Shown piece by piece: positions 60,709 to 64,000 of a stretch of 64,000 bases of DNA (position 1 is its first letter; every line of letters starts with the position of its first letter). Source of the stretch: Nocardioides dongkuii (lineage in GTDB: Bacteria > Actinomycetota > Actinomycetes > Propionibacteriales > Nocardioidaceae). A program made the translations under genes and the position numbers. Under the pieces are notes generated by a model. It was not told where the DNA came from, did no database searches, and worked only from the letters and a program-made list of their open reading frames with translations. The stretch is from assembly GCF_014127485.1 (NCBI RefSeq), contig NZ_CP059903.1, forward strand, positions 496,001 through 560,000, in the 5' to 3' direction.

Positions 60709-62442
60709 TCAGTCGGTGGGGTTGCGGCGGAGGACCGTGAGCGGGGGGTCGGAGGTGGTGTCGACGACGGTGTAGTCGGAGCGGAGGTGCTCAGCGAGGA
60801 CGTCGGTACGCAGCGCCCGGCCCCGGCTGAGGGCGCGGGCGTCGTGGCCGACGACGAGCACCACGTCGGGGGTGTTCGCGGGGTCCTCGAGCCAGCGCAC
60901 CCCGCGCCGGTTGCCGTCGCCCCAGAACGTCAGCCAGAGCATCGGCGAGCCGACGCGGACGTCCGCCATCAACGGGAACGCCGGCGCGGCGACGCCCAGC
61001 ACCCGGTCGCCCGGGTCGGCGTGCTCGGCCAGCGCGGCGCGCACCGTGCGGATCGAGTCGACGTAGCCGGGGGCGCCGACCATGCCGGCCCAGGCCCCGG
61101 ACGACACCGAGGTGTCGGCCCGGCCGACCGGCACGGTGGGGAAGGTGGTGGCGGAGGCGATGCCCGCCATGGCGGCGACGGTGGCGACGGCGGCGGCCGC
61201 CCCGACCGGCCAGCGGGCGGGCTCGGCGGCCTCGATCGCCGTGAGCACCAGGACCAGCAGGGCGACGGCCAGCCCGGCCCCGGCGATCCCGCGCGAGGGG
61301 CCGGAGGCGGTCGACGCGGCCAGGAGGGGGGTGACGACGAGACCGACGCCGAGCCCGAAGGACCCGACGGCGAACAGCGACCGGCGCCCGTGCCGGGCCA
61401 GCCAGGCCAGGCAGGGGACGAGGAGCACCCCGACGGCCGCGGCGCTCGCCTGCAGGGAGGTGGCGCCGATGTCGCCGGGGAGCGTCAGCGCGGTCGTGGC
61501 CTCCGCCGGGAGCGGCCGCCACGCCACCCGCAGGACCGGGACGAGGGCGGCGACGGGCAGGACGGCGAGCGCGGCGCCGGGGATCCACGAGCGGGGCCGG
61601 AGCAGCACGCCCGCGGTGACCAGCGCGGCGAGCGCGAGCAGCACCAGGTACGTCGGGGTCAGCAGCGGGGAGGCCAGCGCGTGGAGGTTGTTCTCCAGCC
61701 GCTCGGACCCGGGCGTGATCGCCGCCCGGGTGTCCTGCATGTAGGAGACGGCGTTGCGCAGCCGCCCGACGCCCGGCACGGCCAGCACCCACAGCCCGAG
61801 GACGAGCAGCGGCGCCGCCGCGGCCGCGAGCAGCGGGAGCCAGAGCCGGGCCGAGAGCCAGACCAGGGAGACCACGCCGAGGACCAGGCCCGCCGGCAGC
61901 CACTGCGGGTTGGCGAGGGTGCCGAGGCCCAGGGCCGCACCGCACACGACGGCCCACCGCCGGCTGCCCGTCTCCACGGTCGCGGCGAGCGCCCCCGCCG
62001 AGAGGACGCTGCCGAGGATCGGCACGGTGTTGTAGCTGAGCACCGGGATGCCGTAGGGGATGGCCAGGCAGGCGACGGTGACGGCCGCGAACGCGGCCGG
62101 CGGGCCGGCGACGGTGCGCAGCGCCCGGTAGGCGAGGACGCCGACGGCGACGGTCGCGACCAGGAACGCGGCGCGCGCCGCCAGCACCAGGCCGCCCAGC
62201 CCGAACAGCTGGTGCCAGAGCCAGACGAAGGGAGCGCCGTGGAGCGCCCCGAGCGACTGGGGGTTGAGCTCGTCGACCAGCGGCAGGTCGCCCTGCGCGA
62301 TCCGCAGCTGGAGGGCCACCACGTAGCCGCCGTCGCCGGTGTCGATCCCGACCCGGATCCAGGCCGCGGCCCAGACGACGACCAGGACGCCGGCGGCCAG
62401 GACGACGGCGCGCTCCAGCCGGGCCCGGCGCGTCGCGGTCAC
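60709..62442 (-). CDS. polytopic membrane protein, glycosyltransferase-39-like
   Basis: 577 residues with about 10-12 membrane helices. The N-terminal WIRVGIDTGDGGYVVALQLR, with acidic residues in the first outer loop, and VDELNPQSLGALHGAPFVWL, followed by many Leu/Ala/Val helices, fit the ArnT/PMT-like GT-C fold. The C-terminal 130 residues form a soluble extracytoplasmic domain (RVLGVAAPAFPLMADVRVGS, PDVVLVVGHDARALSRG). Likely a lipid-linked-sugar-dependent mannosyl- or arabinosyltransferase, but the donor and target are unknown. Confidence 0.75.
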   Translation of the reverse strand: MTATRRARLERAVVLAAGVLVVVWAAAWIRVGIDTGDGGYVVALQLRIAQGDLPLVDELNPQSLGALHGAPFVWLWHQLFGLGGLVLAARAAFLVATVAVGVLAYRALRTVAGPPAAFAAVTVACLAIPYGIPVLSYNTVPILGSVLSAGALAATVETGSRRWAVVCGAALGLGTLANPQWLPAGLVLGVVSLVWLSARLWLPLLAAAAAPLLVLGLWVLAVPGVGRLRNAVSYMQDTRAAITPGSERLENNLHALASPLLTPTYLVLLALAALVTAGVLLRPRSWIPGAALAVLPVAALVPVLRVAWRPLPAEATTALTLPGDIGATSLQASAAAVGVLLVPCLAWLARHGRRSLFAVGSFGLGVGLVVTPLLAASTASGPSRGIAGAGLAVALLVLVLTAIEAAEPARWPVGAAAAVATVAAMAGIASATTFPTVPVGRADTSVSSGAWAGMVGAPGYVDSIRTVRAALAEHADPGDRVLGVAAPAFPLMADVRVGSPMLWLTFWGDGNRRGVRWLEDPANTPDVVLVVGHDARALSRGRALRTDVLAEHLRSDYTVVDTTSDPPLTVLRRNPTD

Positions 62443-62457
62443 GACCGGACCCTACAA

Positions 62458-62477
62458 GTCCCGGCTCGCGCCGGGAC
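62458..62477 (-). terminator. hairpin downstream of ppa
   Basis: GTCCCGGC-TCGC-GCCGGGAC is a perfect 8-bp stem with a 4-base loop, placed 23 bases after the ppa stop and before the start of the membrane protein gene on the same strand. Confidence 0.75.
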
Positions 62478-62500
62478 CTGCTCCAGGTGCGAGTCCGGAC

Positions 62501-63001
62501 TTAGTGGATCGCGTCCGGGTTGTCCTTGAGGCGCTGGAACGACGCGCGGACCTCGGCCTCGGCCTCGGTGCGGCCGACCCACTCGGCACCCTCGACGGAC
62601 TTCCCGGGCTCGAGGTCCTTGTAGACCTCGAAGAAGTGCTGGATCTCGAGCCGGTCGAACTTCGAGACGTGGCTGATGTCGCGCAGGTGCTCGAGGCGCG
62701 GGTCGGTCGCCGGGACGCACAGGACCTTGTCGTCGCCGCCGGCCTCGTCGGTCATCCGGAACATGCCGATCGCGCGGCACTTGATCAGGCAGCCCGGGAA
62801 CGTCGGCTCCTGGAGGATCACCATGGCGTCCAGCGGGTCGCCGTCCATGCCGAGGGTGTCCTCGATGTAGCCGTAGTCGGCGGGATACTGCGTCGAGGTG
62901 AACAGGGTCCGGTCCAGGCGGATCCGCCCCGACGCGTGGTCGACCTCGTACTTGTTGCGCTGGCCCTTGGGGATCTCTACCAGCACGTCGAACTCCAGCA
63001 C
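62501..63001 (-). CDS. ppa: inorganic pyrophosphatase (family I)
   Basis: Hydrolyses pyrophosphate, pulling biosynthetic reactions forward. The 166-residue soluble enzyme has the family pattern [35 protein letters not shown] (the D-x-D-P-x-D signature) and [26 protein letters not shown] precedes the GTG start. It ends with TAA. The divergent arrangement with a PBP4-type gene matches mycobacteria as I recall. Confidence 0.96.
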   Translation of the reverse strand: MLEFDVLVEIPKGQRNKYEVDHASGRIRLDRTLFTSTQYPADYGYIEDTLGMDGDPLDAMVILQEPTFPGCLIKCRAIGMFRMTDEAGGDDKVLCVPATDPRLEHLRDISHVSKFDRLEIQHFFEVYKDLEPGKSVEGAEWVGRTEAEAEVRASFQRLKDNPDAIH

Positions 63002-63103
63002 GTATTCCTCCGCCGTCCCGGCCCGGGCGGGCCGTGTGAAATGTCGAGTCCCGCGCAGTGTCCCTCACAATGGGCGCAACTGCGAAGTGAGGAAGGGGAC
63101 GGA

Positions 63104-64000
63104 GTGGTCCGACGTGACGCAGGCCACGGTGCGCGCACCGAGGCCGGACGGCTCCGCACCTGGCTCGCACTGCTCGTCGTCCTGGCGCTGACGACCGGGA
63201 TCGCGGCGACCTACCGCTACGACCTCGCCGACCGCTGGTTCCCCCGCGACCCCGCCGGACCGGTCGACCCGGCCGCGGTCGCGCCGCCGTCGGGGCTGGA
63301 CCTGCCCGCCCTGGTCGCCCCCTCCGCCGTCGCCGCCCCGGTCGCCGCCCGCCCGCCCGACGAGGCAGCGGTACGCCGGGCGCTGGCGCCGTACCTCCGC
63401 GACCGCGACCTCGGGCGCCACGTCCTCGCCGCCGTCGGCGGCCTGCGCGGCCCCGCGACGTACTCGCTGGGCGGGGGCACCGCGATCCCCGCCTCGACGA
63501 CCAAGCTGCTGACCGGGCTGGCCGCGCTCTCGGCGCTCGGTCCGACCCGGACCTTCGAGACCCGGGTGGTCCGGACCGGACGCCGGGTGGTGCTCGTCGG
63601 TGGGGGCGACCCGTTCCTCGCCTCCACGCCGCCGACCGCCGAGGACCCGGCCTGGCCGGCGCGCGCCGACGTCACCACGCTGGCCAAGCAGACCGCCCGC
63701 GCCCTGCTGGCCGACGGCGTCTCGTCGGTGCGGGTCGGGTACGACGACTCCCTCTTCACCGGGCCGGCGGTCAACCCGCACTGGCCGGCCGACTACCTCC
63801 CCGACGGCGTGGTCGCGCCGATCACGGCCCTGTGGGTCGACGAGGGCCGGCCGGCCACGGGCGTCGGCCGGGTCGAGGACCCCTCCCGGAGCGCGGGCCA
63901 GGTGTTCGCGGCCGCCCTGCGCGACTCGGGGATCACCACGGTGGGCGACCCCGGGACGGCGACCGCCCCCGCCGGCGCGACGCCGGTCGCCGAGGTGCGG
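63104..64000 (+). CDS. dacB: D-alanyl-D-alanine carboxypeptidase, PBP4 type (5' part, cut by window end)
   Basis: The frame is open from the GTG at 63104 to the last base (299 codons, no stop), so the gene continues outside. The N-terminus has a membrane anchor or signal (TWLALLVVLALTTGIAATYR), then a Pro/Ala-rich linker. The penicillin-binding active site is IPASTTKLLTGLAAL, with the S-x-x-K serine and lysine, followed by the VVLVGGGDPFLASTPP segment seen in PBP4 enzymes. The SxN and KTG motifs would lie beyond the window. AGGAAGGGGA lies upstream of the start. Confidence 0.9.
   Translation, partial: MVRRDAGHGARTEAGRLRTWLALLVVLALTTGIAATYRYDLADRWFPRDPAGPVDPAAVAPPSGLDLPALVAPSAVAAPVAARPPDEAAVRRALAPYLRDRDLGRHVLAAVGGLRGPATYSLGGGTAIPASTTKLLTGLAALSALGPTRTFETRVVRTGRRVVLVGGGDPFLASTPPTAEDPAWPARADVTTLAKQTARALLADGVSSVRVGYDDSLFTGPAVNPHWPADYLPDGVVAPITALWVDEGRPATGVGRVEDPSRSAGQVFAAALRDSGITTVGDPGTATAPAGATPVAEVR

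Noticed and set aside
60637-62529. A 630-residue open frame on the forward strand opposite the membrane protein gene
   Set aside because: Its composition is Gly/Asp/Arg/Glu/His-rich with no domain, as expected of an antisense frame of a GC-rich membrane protein gene. The reverse-strand product has coherent helices.

Overview
The window is very GC-rich chromosomal DNA from an actinobacterium, most like the Nocardioidaceae (Nocardioides and relatives). I base this on strong third-position G/C, many GTG starts, many leaderless-type promoters (TANNNT 6-7 bases before the start codon), a mycothiol-type maleylpyruvate isomerase family protein, a divergent ppa/dacB pair, a KstR-like operator, and an interspersed palindrome beginning GGTGGTCGAGCAG that I associate from memory with Nocardioides. 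I see no prophage, insertion sequence, tRNA, rRNA or CRISPR array.

Region by region: (1) 0.1-13.8 kb is a catabolic block: a four-gene Dpp-type ABC importer, a convergent solute-binding lipoprotein, two DAO-type flavin oxidoreductases, a RidA-type deaminase, a PucR regulator, mmsA and a class III aminotransferase. Together these suggest uptake and oxidation of an amine or beta-amino compound to an acyl-CoA. (2) 13.9-21.3 kb holds an acyltransferase, a GreA-family factor, a secreted beta-helix protein, a DUF1905 protein, a decayed hydrolase/decarboxylase fusion, and a ppsR-ppsA-hypothetical operon for phosphoenolpyruvate synthesis and its control. (3) 21.3-28.4 kb looks accessory: two DinB/MDMPI-type proteins, a small secreted protein made of two near-identical cysteine-bracketed repeats, a 977-residue HTH-AAA-TPR-like regulator, a NUDIX hydrolase and two secreted proteins. 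(4) 28.4-32.6 kb is paaABCDE (phenylacetyl-CoA epoxidase) with its TetR regulator and a near-perfect PaaR-type operator. (5) 32.6-39.0 kb is a translationally coupled six-gene operon (epimerase, UbiA prenyltransferase, GGR-type reductase, type III polyketide synthase, ICMT-type methyltransferase, FAD hydroxylase) facing idi, a likely phenolic-lipid or meroterpenoid cluster. (6) 39.0-50.8 kb carries an epoxide-hydrolase-like enzyme, a palindromic repeat pair, two copies of a module made of a DapB-fold dehydrogenase and an SDR, a TetR regulator, a formaldehyde/alcohol dehydrogenase, an RNase HI, a PrmC-like methyltransferase, an Old Yellow Enzyme and an MBL hydrolase. Two KstR-like operators sit in this block, which suggests degradation of a steroid- or terpenoid-like substrate. 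(7) 51.4-55.3 kb is a TPP-riboswitch-controlled thiamine ABC importer. (8) 55.3-64 kb has a PAP2 membrane protein, an NlpC/P60 cell-wall hydrolase, an acyl-CoA oxidase-like enzyme, a methyltransferase, a polytopic membrane protein, ppa and the start of a PBP4-type carboxypeptidase cut by the window end.

Three sequence-level patterns cut across genes. A 22-bp-period intergenic repeat family occurs at 15.1, 50.8 and 60.6 kb. TAG stop codons repeatedly double as the -10 element of the next gene. Tandem duplications that include a stop codon occur at two gene ends (4.2 and 14.5 kb).
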